DNA of 13,057 nt, taken from NCBI GenBank assembly GCA_031258265.1, contig JAIRNB010000029.1:1-13057 (forward strand), in the 5' to 3' direction. The translations under genes and the position numbers were made by a program. The notes under the pieces were generated by a model. The model ran no database searches. It was not told the origin of the DNA and worked only from the letters and a program-made list of their open reading frames with translations. This DNA is from Treponema sp. (GTDB lineage: Bacteria > Spirochaetota > Spirochaetia > Treponematales > Breznakiellaceae). Shown piece after piece: positions 5,493 to 12,244 of this stretch (positions are counted from its first letter, which is position 1; every line of letters starts with the position of its first letter).

Positions 5493-6347
5493 TTAACCCG
5501 CCTTGGTAAAATCCCAGGGTTCATAGATCTTCGGCACATCCCCCAAAAGCCGTTTGGTATAGTCCGACTTGGGATGGAGTATCGCTTCGTCCGCCGTCCC
5601 CTGCTCCACGATTACCCCATGCTCCATGATATACACCGTATCGGAAATATAATACGCCAAACCTATGTCGTGGGTGATAAACACGATGGTCATATCCACT
5701 TCGTCCCGCAGCTTTAGGAGCATGTCCAGGATCGTCGCCCGGGAACAGGCGTCTATCATCGACGTGGGCTCATCGGCGATCAACAACTTGGGCTTTAACA
5801 TAAATATCCGCGCTATCATCAGCCGCTGCATCTGCCCCCCGGAAAGTTCAAAGGGGTACTTGTTGGACAGTTCCTCAAACTTCAAATTCACAAACCGGCA
5901 GGCGTCCTTCATCCGTTCAAACTTCTCTTTTTTGCTTAATGCCCCCCCGCCCTGGAGCCGTCCGTTTTGCAAACGGATACAGTCCATTAATACCTCGTCT
6001 ACCTTGTTAAAAATATTGTAAGTGGAAAAGGGGTCCTGGAATATGGCCTGGATATTCTGCCAGTATAAACGCCGCTTGCTTTGGCTGGATATGTCCCGCT
6101 TCTTCCCCTCAAAGATAATCTCCCCGGCCGTCGGACTAAGAAGCCCCAGCACCATCTTCGCCAATGTGGTCTTGCCGCTCCCGCTCTCCCCCACTATCGA
6201 GATGATCTCCCCCCGGCGGAACGCAAAGTTCACCTTGTTCACCGCCACGGTCTTGTTCTTCCCCGTCCCAAATTCCCGGCACAGGTCTTTACCGGTTAAA
6301 AATACTTCACCGGGCTTTTTCCCGCCGCCCATTACCGTATCGCCCAT
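5493..6347 (-). CDS. oppF: Opp/Dpp-type ABC transporter ATPase, second subunit
   Basis: One of two ATP-hydrolysing subunits that power the importer encoded upstream; cytoplasmic, bound to the permeases. From the chosen ATG it has 284 residues, with Walker A GESGSGKTT (53-61), a Q-loop in IFQDPFSTYN, the signature LSGGQMQR, Walker B LLIADEP with the catalytic glutamate, and the switch histidine in VFITHD. The C-terminus is short (ending LLGDVPKIYEPWDF) and lacks the cysteine-containing tail of its partner. The ATG at 6347 is preferred because GGAGG lies 7 nt upstream; the GTG just before it would leave only 4 nt. The start overlaps the preceding stop as TGATG, a sign of translational coupling. 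'oppF' denotes the position in the system, not a proven peptide substrate. Confidence 0.92.
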   Translation of the reverse strand: MGDTVMGGGKKPGEVFLTGKDLCREFGTGKNKTVAVNKVNFAFRRGEIISIVGESGSGKTTLAKMVLGLLSPTAGEIIFEGKKRDISSQSKRRLYWQNIQAIFQDPFSTYNIFNKVDEVLMDCIRLQNGRLQGGGALSKKEKFERMKDACRFVNLKFEELSNKYPFELSGGQMQRLMIARIFMLKPKLLIADEPTSMIDACSRATILDMLLKLRDEVDMTIVFITHDIGLAYYISDTVYIMEHGVIVEQGTADEAILHPKSDYTKRLLGDVPKIYEPWDFTKAG

Positions 6348-7432
6348 CACCTTTCCTCCCCCACGGTTTCTACACCGGCTATTTCTTCATCCACAAAGGT
6401 ATGGGAGATCAGGGGGAACTTCTTAGCATTCTCCTCCTGTACCTTGTACAGTTCCCGCAGGGTTTCCTCCCCCAGCCGGCAGCGGTAACTCCTTCCCGGC
6501 CCCGCAGCCTTGTCCTCCAGGGTCCCCCCGCACACGTTCAGGTACTGACAGCGTTCGGAAAAACGGCAGCCCTCCGGCCGGACCTTCAAATTAGGCGGCG
6601 CACCCGGTATGGCCTGCAGCACATGGCCCCTCGTCCCCTCCTCCGGCACGATAATCGAGTTCATCAGCCCCTTGGAATAGGGCATCAGGGGGTCAAACAC
6701 CATCTCCTTAGCGCTCCCCCGTTCCACTATCTCCGCGGCGTACATCACCATGATGTCATCGGTGACGTTAAACAACAGGGGCAGCTCATGGGTAATAAAC
6801 AGCATGGACCGCACAAAGCCCTTCTCCATTAAATCGTGGAGCAGCTTTATCACGATCTTCTGCGAAGACACGTCCAACGCGGAAGAGGGCTCGTCGGCTA
6901 TCAGCACCTTGGGACTCAGGATCGTCGATATGGCGATAACCGTCCGCTGCTTCATCCCCCCGGACAGTTCCACCGCGTACTGGTCCAGCACCTTGGAAGG
7001 GAGGTTAAGAATATTAAAACGTTCCTCCGCCAGATCCCGCATCTCCTTTTTCGACAGGGTGGAATTATGGGCTTTTAGCACATCCTCGATAAAGCGCATG
7101 ATCTTCCGGGTGGGGTTCAGGGCGTTCATCGCCGCCTGGGGAATATAGGCAATATCGGTCCCCAGCACGGTCTGCCGGATAACATCGGGGCTAAGGGATG
7201 TAATCTCCTTCCCGTCGATAGTGATACTGCCCCCCTGGTAGTACAGGGGCGGGAAGTAGTAGCCCATGACGCTCATGGCCAGGGTGGACTTCCCGCAGCC
7301 GGATTCCCCGGCTATCCCCATGGACTTCCCGTCCTCCAGGGAAAAAGAAACATCGTCCACCGAACAGATCTTCTCGTTCATCCTGGTCTTGTAGTAGGTA
7401 GTTAAATTCTTTACTTCCAGCATAACAGCCAT
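6347..7432 (-). CDS. oppD: Opp/Dpp-type ABC transporter ATPase, first subunit
   Basis: The first of the two ATPases of the importer. The 361-residue protein carries Walker A GESGCGKST (42-50), a Q-loop glutamine at 99 (YIPQAAMNALNP), signature LSGGMKQR (156-163), Walker B VLIADEP (176-182) and the switch histidine in FITHE. The C-terminal oligopeptide-transporter extension is present, with the cysteines CRFSERCQYLNVC and a later YRC; in relatives this region is proposed to bind an Fe-S cluster. An extra tail of about 45 residues follows. AGAGG lies 6 nt before the start. A 69-nt gap with hairpins separates it from the permease gene upstream, a larger gap than the others in this operon. Confidence 0.92.
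   Translation of the reverse strand: MAVMLEVKNLTTYYKTRMNEKICSVDDVSFSLEDGKSMGIAGESGCGKSTLAMSVMGYYFPPLYYQGGSITIDGKEITSLSPDVIRQTVLGTDIAYIPQAAMNALNPTRKIMRFIEDVLKAHNSTLSKKEMRDLAEERFNILNLPSKVLDQYAVELSGGMKQRTVIAISTILSPKVLIADEPSSALDVSSQKIVIKLLHDLMEKGFVRSMLFITHELPLLFNVTDDIMVMYAAEIVERGSAKEMVFDPLMPYSKGLMNSIIVPEEGTRGHVLQAIPGAPPNLKVRPEGCRFSERCQYLNVCGGTLEDKAAGPGRSYRCRLGEETLRELYKVQEENAKKFPLISHTFVDEEIAGVETVGEER
6355..6359 (-). promoter_or_regulatory. Ribosome-binding site deciding the second ATPase start
   Basis: GGAGG on the minus strand lies inside the end of the first ATPase gene, 7 nt before the ATG at 6347 and only 4 nt before the GTG at 6350. The spacing favours the ATG. Confidence 0.6.
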
Positions 7433-7501
7433 ATCTAACCTCTACTCCGGGCGGCAAAACCGCCGTCCCGTTCTATCGAATATGAAGGCGAAGCGTTCAT
7501 A
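7433..7501 (-). other. Intercistronic hairpins between permease and ATPase genes
   Basis: Two small palindromes occupy the gap. One has arms GGCGG / CCGCC around a CAAAA loop (about 7451-7465). The other (7481-7501) has TATGAA / TTCATA arms enclosing GCGAAGC (7488-7494), a very stable DNA mini-hairpin sequence also present in the window's repeats. Neither has a T-run. They may affect mRNA stability or partial read-through. Confidence 0.45.
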
Positions 7502-8461
7502 CTAGCTCCTTATCTGGGGGTTGAAGATCTGATCCAGGCCGGAGTTAATCAGATTAAGGGAGAAGGTGATGAGGGCTATCATCAATACCACCGGAAGAAA
7601 GGCCCACCAGGCCCCCACCGGCAGGGCGCTAAAGTCCATGGCCCAGTGCATCATAAGCCCCAGGCTTGCCACATTTTGGGGCCCCAGCCCCAGCATGGAA
7701 AGGCTTGCCTCCGAGAGAATCCCCGAAGCGACTTGCAGGATAAAGGCCATCATCACATAAGAACCCAGGTAGGGCAGTACGTCCCGGACGATGATCCGGG
7801 GCATACTGTGGCCTGAAAGTTTGGAGAGGTTCACATGGTCCCGGTTCCGCAGGCTTGTGGTCTGGGCCCGGACGGACCGGGCGGTCCAGGGCCAGGAGGT
7901 GATGCCGATAACCACGGCGGTGGTAAGAAAATTCCGGGAATTGATGCTCACCGACACCAACACCAAAATCACAAACGAGGGAATAACGATAAAAATATTC
8001 GTTACCGTGGAAAGCAGGTTGTCCACCATGCCCCCGGAATATCCGGCCACCAGGCCAATCGTAAGGCCGATGATAGTGGCAATGGTCCCGGCAATGAGGC
8101 CGATAAGTAAACTGGTCCGGGTGGCGGCCACCAGTTCCGCCAATGTATCCCGGCCAAAGTTATCGGTCCCCAATACGTGCAGCACCTTGGGGGTCTCCTT
8201 CACCACCGCGGAAAGCCCAAACTGGGCCATAATATCATCGGCCACGGCCTGCTCCTCCGCACTCATCCCCTCCTCTTCCCGCGCCTCCCCCCCCATAAAT
8301 TCCAGGAGGTTGGGCCGTTCAAAAAGCCCCCCTTCCATGGACAGGGGATCGGTACGGTTAAAAATGGGGAAGAAGACCACCATAAGGAGAACCAGGGAGA
8401 GAACAGTAAAACCAAAGCGGAATTTACCAGACTTAAAAGCGGTGCCAAGCAGGTGTCCCAT
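7502..8461 (-). CDS. oppC: Opp/Dpp-type ABC transporter permease, second subunit
   Basis: A 319-residue inner-membrane subunit of the channel. A first membrane segment (about 15-34) is followed by a periplasmic stretch of some 60 residues including an acidic, alanine-rich part (GGEAREEEGMSAEEQ), then the family motif LGTDNFGRDT (97-106), five further membrane segments and the cytoplasmic EAA-type coupling loop (about 211-233, VNLSKLSGHSMPRIIVRDVLPYL in outline). In this loop the usual alanines are replaced, but the glycine and the LP end are kept. AGGAGG lies 8 nt before the start. The gene begins directly after the stop of the first permease gene, so the two are coupled. Confidence 0.93.
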   Translation of the reverse strand: MGHLLGTAFKSGKFRFGFTVLSLVLLMVVFFPIFNRTDPLSMEGGLFERPNLLEFMGGEAREEEGMSAEEQAVADDIMAQFGLSAVVKETPKVLHVLGTDNFGRDTLAELVAATRTSLLIGLIAGTIATIIGLTIGLVAGYSGGMVDNLLSTVTNIFIVIPSFVILVLVSVSINSRNFLTTAVVIGITSWPWTARSVRAQTTSLRNRDHVNLSKLSGHSMPRIIVRDVLPYLGSYVMMAFILQVASGILSEASLSMLGLGPQNVASLGLMMHWAMDFSALPVGAWWAFLPVVLMIALITFSLNLINSGLDQIFNPQIRS

Positions 8462-9475
8462 TTAAGCTTCCTCCTGCTGGGTCAGCCTGATCCGGGGATC
8501 GATGATCCCGCAGATAATATCTACCAGGAAGTTGGCCGCCAGCACCGTGATCGTAACAACCAGGGTACAGCCTGATATGAGGGGAAAATCCTGGGAACTG
8601 ATCCCCAGGAGCATGGTAGTTCCAATTCCCGGATAGCTAAAGACAATCTCCGCAATCAAATTTCCCCCCACCATGGTCCCCAGGGAAAGGGCCAGGCCGG
8701 TTATCTGGGGAAGCATGGCGTTACGGAACACATACCAGACGATTCTGGAATCCTTTATACCTAAAAGCCGGCTGTACTTAACGTAGTCGGCATTGAGTTC
8801 GTAAATTGACATTTCCCGCATACCCAGGGACTGGCCGCCAATGGCCACCAGCACCATGGTAAGGAAGGGCAGGCGGTAATGGTTCAGCACCGAAAAGATA
8901 AAGGCGGGGTTCTTCCAGTTAATAAGCATGTCGAAGGCGTAACCCAGCCGTCCGGGGAACAGGTGAAAGGTATTGGCCAGGAAATGTACCAGCACGATCC
9001 CCAGGCCAAAGGCGGGGATGGCGGCGACAAAGAGGAAGAAGGGGAAAAAAACCTTGTCAAAAATACCCTTACGGTAGGCCGCCAGGGCCCCCAGGGAATT
9101 ACCCAGGAACCAGCCGGTAATAATGGCGGGAATTTGAAGCCGCAGGGTCCAGGGAAGGGCGGTGGCGATGATCTCCGAAACTTCCCGGGGGTATTGATTG
9201 AAGGACTTCCCCATATCCCCCTGGAGGAGCTTGCCGATATAAATAAAAAACTGCTGCCAGATTGGTTTGTCCAGGCCGAATTCCACCATGTAGGCATCGT
9301 AGATCCGCTTAATCGCCTGGGCGTCGGTCATACCCGTGGTGGCGTTGGCCACCAGGCTTGCTACGGGGTTCCCGGGGATAAGCCGGGGGAGCAGGAAATT
9401 AAGCAGCACCGCCACAAAAAACGTTACCGCGTACCAGCCAAATTTCTTCCCCAGATATTTCCAATATCCGCTCAT
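8462..9475 (-). CDS. oppB: Opp/Dpp-type ABC transporter permease, first subunit
   Basis: The partner membrane subunit of the importer; 337 residues from the chosen start (MSGYWKYLGKKFGWY). It has an N-terminal membrane segment ending in FLLPRLIPGNPV, a periplasmic part with FGLDKPIWQQFFIYIGKLLQGDMGKSF typical of DppB/OppB, and the coupling loop YVKYSRLLGIKDSRIVW followed by RNAMLPQI. The open frame continues 21 codons upstream to 9538, but that extension would run through a terminator stem and lacks a binding site. The ATG at 9475 has AAGAAGAGG 5 nt upstream. Its stop abuts the next permease start. Confidence 0.93.
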   Translation of the reverse strand: MSGYWKYLGKKFGWYAVTFFVAVLLNFLLPRLIPGNPVASLVANATTGMTDAQAIKRIYDAYMVEFGLDKPIWQQFFIYIGKLLQGDMGKSFNQYPREVSEIIATALPWTLRLQIPAIITGWFLGNSLGALAAYRKGIFDKVFFPFFLFVAAIPAFGLGIVLVHFLANTFHLFPGRLGYAFDMLINWKNPAFIFSVLNHYRLPFLTMVLVAIGGQSLGMREMSIYELNADYVKYSRLLGIKDSRIVWYVFRNAMLPQITGLALSLGTMVGGNLIAEIVFSYPGIGTTMLLGISSQDFPLISGCTLVVTITVLAANFLVDIICGIIDPRIRLTQQEEA

Positions 9476-9480
9476 TACCG

Positions 9481-9489
9481 CCTCTTCTT
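9481..9489 (-). promoter_or_regulatory. Ribosome-binding site deciding the first permease start
   Basis: AAGAAGAGG on the minus strand lies 5 nt before the ATG at 9475 and just beyond the stem-loop at 9501-9528, supporting the shorter protein. Confidence 0.6.
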
Positions 9490-9500
9490 GCTTGAAATTT

Positions 9501-9528
9501 AAAAAAGGCGGCTCCGGCCGGAGCCGCC
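9501..9528 (-). terminator. Intercistronic stem-loop with T-run (attenuator)
   Basis: On the minus strand GGCGGCTCC pairs with GGAGCCGCC around a 4-nt GGCC centre (9507-9528), followed directly by TTTTTT (9506-9501). This is a textbook intrinsic terminator placed between the binding-protein gene and the first permease gene. Such a signal lets most transcripts stop after the binding protein, so it is made in excess, with partial read-through to the membrane parts; it also protects the upstream mRNA. Confidence 0.85.
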
Positions 9529-9540
9529 CGAAAAACAACC

Positions 9541-11361
9541 TTACTTGTTTCTGATGTTGTAAAGGCCCTTGATCCCGTAACCGTCAATACAGAGGGTCGG
9601 GGGGACCCCTGAACCGTCGTTCATCTTGGGATAGCCAGTCCATACGGTCTCGTTCACCGTGTGGAATACGCCGGGGCGGTACATTAAACCCGCAACCGGT
9701 ATTTCCTGGAGGAAGATGATGTTGAGCCGGGTCCAGAGCTGCTTAAGCTTGGCGGCATCGGTTTCGGTGGCAATCTGGGTGATAATATCGGTAGCTTCCT
9801 TATTAATCCAGCGGCCGTTGTTCCCGATAGGATTGGGGGTCCCTTCCGGGGGAAGGTCCGCGCTGCTCAGGGCTGCGTATGCCCGGTTCCAGGGGCTGGC
9901 AATCCCCACGCCGCCGGGGCTGTTCATGATGATGTCAAAGGTGGCGTTCTGCAGATCCTGGGTCCACACGGTGGCGATGGGGAAGTAGGTCTGAATATCA
10001 ATGCCAATCTGCTTACCCGCCTGGGCCACCACTTCCAGGGAGGCGTTCCAGTCGGACCAGCCCTGGGGACATTCGGCCCGGAGGCCGGAAAGCTTAACCC
10101 CGCCCTTGGCGCGGATGCCGTCGGAACCCTTGACCCAGCCGGCATCGTCCAGAAGCTTATTAGCCGCGGCTATGGCTTCCTGCAGGTTTCCGCTCCACTG
10201 ATAAGGTTTAAGGGCGTTAACATCGATCAGGGCCTGTTCCGCCGGGGTGGGGAGCATCAGAGAGGCCACCATGGGGGCGGTATAGCCGGACATGGCGTTC
10301 TTCCCGATGGTGTCGTAGTCCAGGGCCATGGCAATGGCCCTGCGGACCGCCGGATCGGCAAGGCGGGGATCCTTGGTATTAAAGATGATCATGGGGATAA
10401 CCCCGGGGAAGTAGTAAGGGGCCTGGGGAATGAAGGTGGAAACATTCACGTTGAACATGGTCCAGACCGAGGAGATAAACTGCTGGGAAATATCGACTTC
10501 CGCCGCCCGGAAAGCCGCGTCGCCGGTGGCGTTATCCTTGTAGATGGCATGGGCCACGTACTTGGCGGGGGGAAGTTTGCCGTAACGGGACACACCCCAG
10601 TAGGTATCCACCCGCTGGAGAACCGCCTTAGTCTCATCGGAAATATAGGGCCGGTAGGGGCCGGTGCCGGATTGGGTTTCGATCTGGCTATCCCCGGTCA
10701 TATTAGTCCACTGACCCAGGGCGGTGGGGGTGTTCCCGATCTTCGCCACCACCTTGTCCATCTCCGCTTTCTGGGTAATATACAGGGCGCTGATGGAAGT
10801 TTCGATCTGTTTAGGATTGAAACTTGAGGGATTCCCCTGGATCACCACCGTATAGTCCCCCTGGGCGGTAACCGAGTTGATATACGACCACCATGCGGAA
10901 GCGCCGGTGGCGTAGGTCTTCTGGAGCTGATAGGAATTAACCACATCGGCGCTGGTCATGGGCTTACCGTCCCAGAATTTAACGTTCCGGTTAAGCTGGA
11001 TCGTCAGGGTTTGCCCGTTCCAGGCATAAGAGTCCGCCAACTGGGGTTTCAGCGTACCGGTCAAAAGGTCGTAGACAAAGAGGGTTTCGTAGATAAGCTG
11101 GCGGGACAGACCCGCATTGGGGGTAATACCAAAGGCGTTACCACCCACATTATAGGGATTCCAACTGTTTACTTTGTCCCAGAGGATTCCGTTGAAATAC
11201 AGGGTTTCCTTCCGGGGGAGACTGCCGGGTACAGCGGCAGCAGGACTAGCGGACGCCCCCCCCCCAGCAGATTCCGTGCCACCCTGCCCCCTGGCAAAGA
11301 CAATTCCGGCGGCCATTACCAAGATTAGCATTACAAGGCCAATCCTTCTCGCTAGTTTCAT
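9541..11361 (-). CDS. Extracellular solute-binding protein, family 5 (Opp/Dpp type)
   Basis: Captures the substrate outside the inner membrane and delivers it to the two permeases encoded downstream. The 606-residue protein has a signal peptide (KLARRIGLVMLILVMAAGIVFA, cleavage probably after residue 23) and a low-complexity linker rich in G, S and A. The family-5 hallmarks are LIYETLFVYDLLTGTLKPQLA, KFWDGKPMTSADVVNSY and DPAVRRAIAMALDYDTI. There is no lipobox cysteine, so it would be periplasmic rather than lipid-anchored. The gene order (binding protein, two permeases, two ATPases) and the aromatic N-terminal domain also fit family-5 proteins that bind beta-glucosides, as in Thermotoga, so peptide versus oligosaccharide is open. 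GGAGGAAAGCA precedes the ATG. Confidence 0.92.
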   Translation of the reverse strand: MKLARRIGLVMLILVMAAGIVFARGQGGTESAGGGASASPAAAVPGSLPRKETLYFNGILWDKVNSWNPYNVGGNAFGITPNAGLSRQLIYETLFVYDLLTGTLKPQLADSYAWNGQTLTIQLNRNVKFWDGKPMTSADVVNSYQLQKTYATGASAWWSYINSVTAQGDYTVVIQGNPSSFNPKQIETSISALYITQKAEMDKVVAKIGNTPTALGQWTNMTGDSQIETQSGTGPYRPYISDETKAVLQRVDTYWGVSRYGKLPPAKYVAHAIYKDNATGDAAFRAAEVDISQQFISSVWTMFNVNVSTFIPQAPYYFPGVIPMIIFNTKDPRLADPAVRRAIAMALDYDTIGKNAMSGYTAPMVASLMLPTPAEQALIDVNALKPYQWSGNLQEAIAAANKLLDDAGWVKGSDGIRAKGGVKLSGLRAECPQGWSDWNASLEVVAQAGKQIGIDIQTYFPIATVWTQDLQNATFDIIMNSPGGVGIASPWNRAYAALSSADLPPEGTPNPIGNNGRWINKEATDIITQIATETDAAKLKQLWTRLNIIFLQEIPVAGLMYRPGVFHTVNETVWTGYPKMNDGSGVPPTLCIDGYGIKGLYNIRNK

Positions 11362-11412
11362 TGCTTTCCTCCAACGATCATGATTTAAGGGTAACTAAAC
11401 CCTACATAAATA

Positions 11413-11434
11413 ATCATAGTATAATATGATCATA
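11413..11434. promoter_or_regulatory. Palindromes overlapping the transporter promoter, possible operator
   Basis: TATGATCATA (11425-11434) is a perfect 10-bp palindrome in the promoter spacer. ATCATA (11413-11418) and TATGAT (11425-11430) also form an inverted repeat across the -10 region. A repressor bound here would block the promoter. No regulator gene is adjacent, and the stretch is AT-rich, so chance is possible. Confidence 0.35.
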
Positions 11435-11444
11435 GGACTGTCAA
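11416..11444 (-). promoter_or_regulatory. Promoter of the transporter operon
   Basis: On the minus strand a perfect TTGACA (11444-11439) is followed after 17 nt by TACTAT (11421-11416), or after 15 nt by the better box TATACT (11423-11418). Transcription would start near 11410, giving a leader of about 50 nt before the binding-protein start at 11361. Confidence 0.65.
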
Positions 11445-11473
11445 ATTTTTTAGGCCAAATGCCGAGTTTCTAT

Positions 11474-11852
11474 GGGCGCATCCGGCATCTACCCTGTAGA
11501 TGCCGGACCGGGCTTTCCGGGGCTCCGCGGGTCCCTTACCCGCTCCGGCCTCCTCGCCCCGCCTTCAGCGGGGCTGCGGTGGCCCCTTCGGGCCCCTCCA
11601 ATCCCTTGCGCGATAAAAGCAAGCGTAGCTTGTTAATTTAACCAATGTGGCTACGCATAGCGCCTCCGTATGCCCCCAAATTGAAAAATGCGCCTCCGCT
11701 TTAGCGAAGGCAGTGCGCGCGCGGCCCAAACCGCAGGTTTGGGCTGGGAACAAAAGCCGGCATCCATGCCATTTTTGGGCTTTCCGTTTTTGCTTCGCAA
11801 AAACGTATGCATTTATCACAGCCGGCCCCGCGGCGCGCCCGCCCGCCTGAAG
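11474..11852 (-). repeat. Modular hairpin repeat, right copy, inverted
   Basis: Read on the minus strand this repeats the element at 1-206. The head 11852-11759 matches 1-94 with six differences. A stretch without counterpart follows (11758-11612). Then come GCGCAAGGGAT (11611-11601), a hairpin with arms GCCCCGC / GCGGGGC (11574-11556), a smaller one with GCGGGT / ACCCGC arms (11543-11527), GCCCGG (11513-11508), a hairpin with 12-bp arms TCCGGCATCTAC / GTAGATGCCGGA (11507-11481), and the end box TGCGCCC (11480-11474). Boxes are conserved and in the same order as in the left copy, while the hairpins have different sequences. Long open frames crossing it (for example 11565-12020 minus) have low-complexity translations and are not believed. 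Confidence 0.8.
11612..11758. other. Stretch present only in the right repeat copy
   Basis: About 147 bp inserted where the left copy has the closing arm of its second hairpin. It contains a hairpin with arms GCCCAAACC / GGTTTGGGC around GCA (11724-11744), an imperfect one with GCCTCCGC / GCGAAGGC (11692-11711), an alternating GC run (about 11715-11722) and a small CAAGC-GTA-GCTTG palindrome near 11620. It has no coding potential I trust and no terminal inverted repeat or target duplication that I could see. Confidence 0.5.
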
Positions 11853-11968
11853 ACGGGCTTGCATTTGGCCGGGATAAATACAGTTACCCTGCGCCGGGCG
11901 GGTGTTACATTTTTTCCTTAACGCGCCCTTACCAGGGCAATTACTTCGCCCCTGCCGGCCAGCGCATG
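11853..11968. other. Non-coding spacer with small palindromes
   Basis: No gene is seen. A hairpin with arms GCCCT / AGGGC around TACC is at 11925-11938, and a looser pairing brings GGGCG (about 11896) against CGCCC (about 11924). This sequence would correspond to whatever precedes the left repeat copy outside the window. Confidence 0.4.
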
Positions 11969-12141
11969 CAGCCGAAGGCTGTACATTGAATAATGCGGCG
12001 CCGCGTTGCGGCTGGTGCATCAGCCCCTTCGGGGCTGTGCAGTAAGGAAATTTATTGCACGACGCCGCGTTGCGGCTGGTGCATCAAGCCCTTCGGGCTT
12101 GTGCAGTAAGGAACTTGATTGCACGATGCCGCTCCGCGGTG
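11969..12141. repeat. Tandem hairpin array with 64-bp period
   Basis: Two full units (11999-12062 and 12063-12126) are flanked by degenerate ones. Each unit has a small hairpin GCCGC-GTT-GCGGC (12000-12012, 12064-12076), then CTGGTGCAT, then a second hairpin, then TGTGCAGTAAGGAA and ATTGCACGA. The second hairpin is CAGCCCC-TTC-GGGGCTG in unit 1 (12021-12037) and CAAGCCC-TTC-GGGCTTG in unit 2 (12085-12101): two stem positions differ and both are compensated. A shorter relative CAGCC-GAA-GGCTG lies at 11969-11981, and CCGC-TCC-GCGG at 12129-12139 falls in phase as the start of a decayed third unit. Confidence 0.8.
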
Positions 12142-12156
12142 GATTTCTTCATTGAG

Positions 12157-12187
12157 GCTGTTCCAAAAACTTCAGTTTTAGAACAGC
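12157..12187. repeat. Dispersed AAAACTTCAGTTTT hairpin, copy 2
   Basis: GCTGTTC and GAACAGC form 7-bp outer arms, and AAAACT / AGTTTT pair inside around TC, with a small internal mismatch between. The core matches the hairpin at 3956-3985 (TGTTC, AAAAACTTCAGTTTT, GAACA). The outer pair differs (GCTG/CAGC versus GTTG/CAAC) and is still complementary. It lies about 58 nt before the methyltransferase start and has no T-run. Confidence 0.65.
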
Positions 12188-12206
12188 TTCTCTGAATTCA
12201 ATTTCC

Positions 12207-12222
12207 GGCCCTTTTTAGGGCC
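12207..12222. other. Hairpin in front of the methyltransferase gene
   Basis: GGCCCT and AGGGCC pair around TTTT, 22 nt before the start codon at 12245. It could be a leader structure or part of the repeat-rich region. No clear promoter was found between 12141 and 12245, and the only ribosome-binding candidate is GGGAAA about 5 nt before the start. Confidence 0.4.
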
Positions 12223-12244
12223 CTTGGATACACCGGGAAATACT

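Noticed and set aside
8879..9502. 207-residue plus-strand open frame opposite the first permease
   Set aside because: It is a shadow of the permease gene. The translation is glycine-rich without membrane or domain features, and the minus-strand protein is unmistakable.
1..11852. Composite transposon or genomic island flanked by inverted repeats
   Set aside because: The enclosed genes are ordinary housekeeping and transport genes, there is no transposase or integrase, and the flanking repeats look like members of a dispersed intergenic family.
11565..12020. 151-residue minus-strand open frame
   Set aside because: It crosses the repeat copy and part of the hairpin array. Its translation is rich in A, R, G and P with no domain, and the GC-rich palindromes keep several frames open at once.
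11969..12141. CRISPR array
   Set aside because: Only about two full units, the repeated part is the entire 64-bp unit with no unique spacers, and no cas gene is nearby.
11853..12141. Integron attC sites
   Set aside because: The hairpins have no recognisable paired core sites of the RYYYAAC/GTTRRRY type, no cassette genes lie between them and no integrase is visible.
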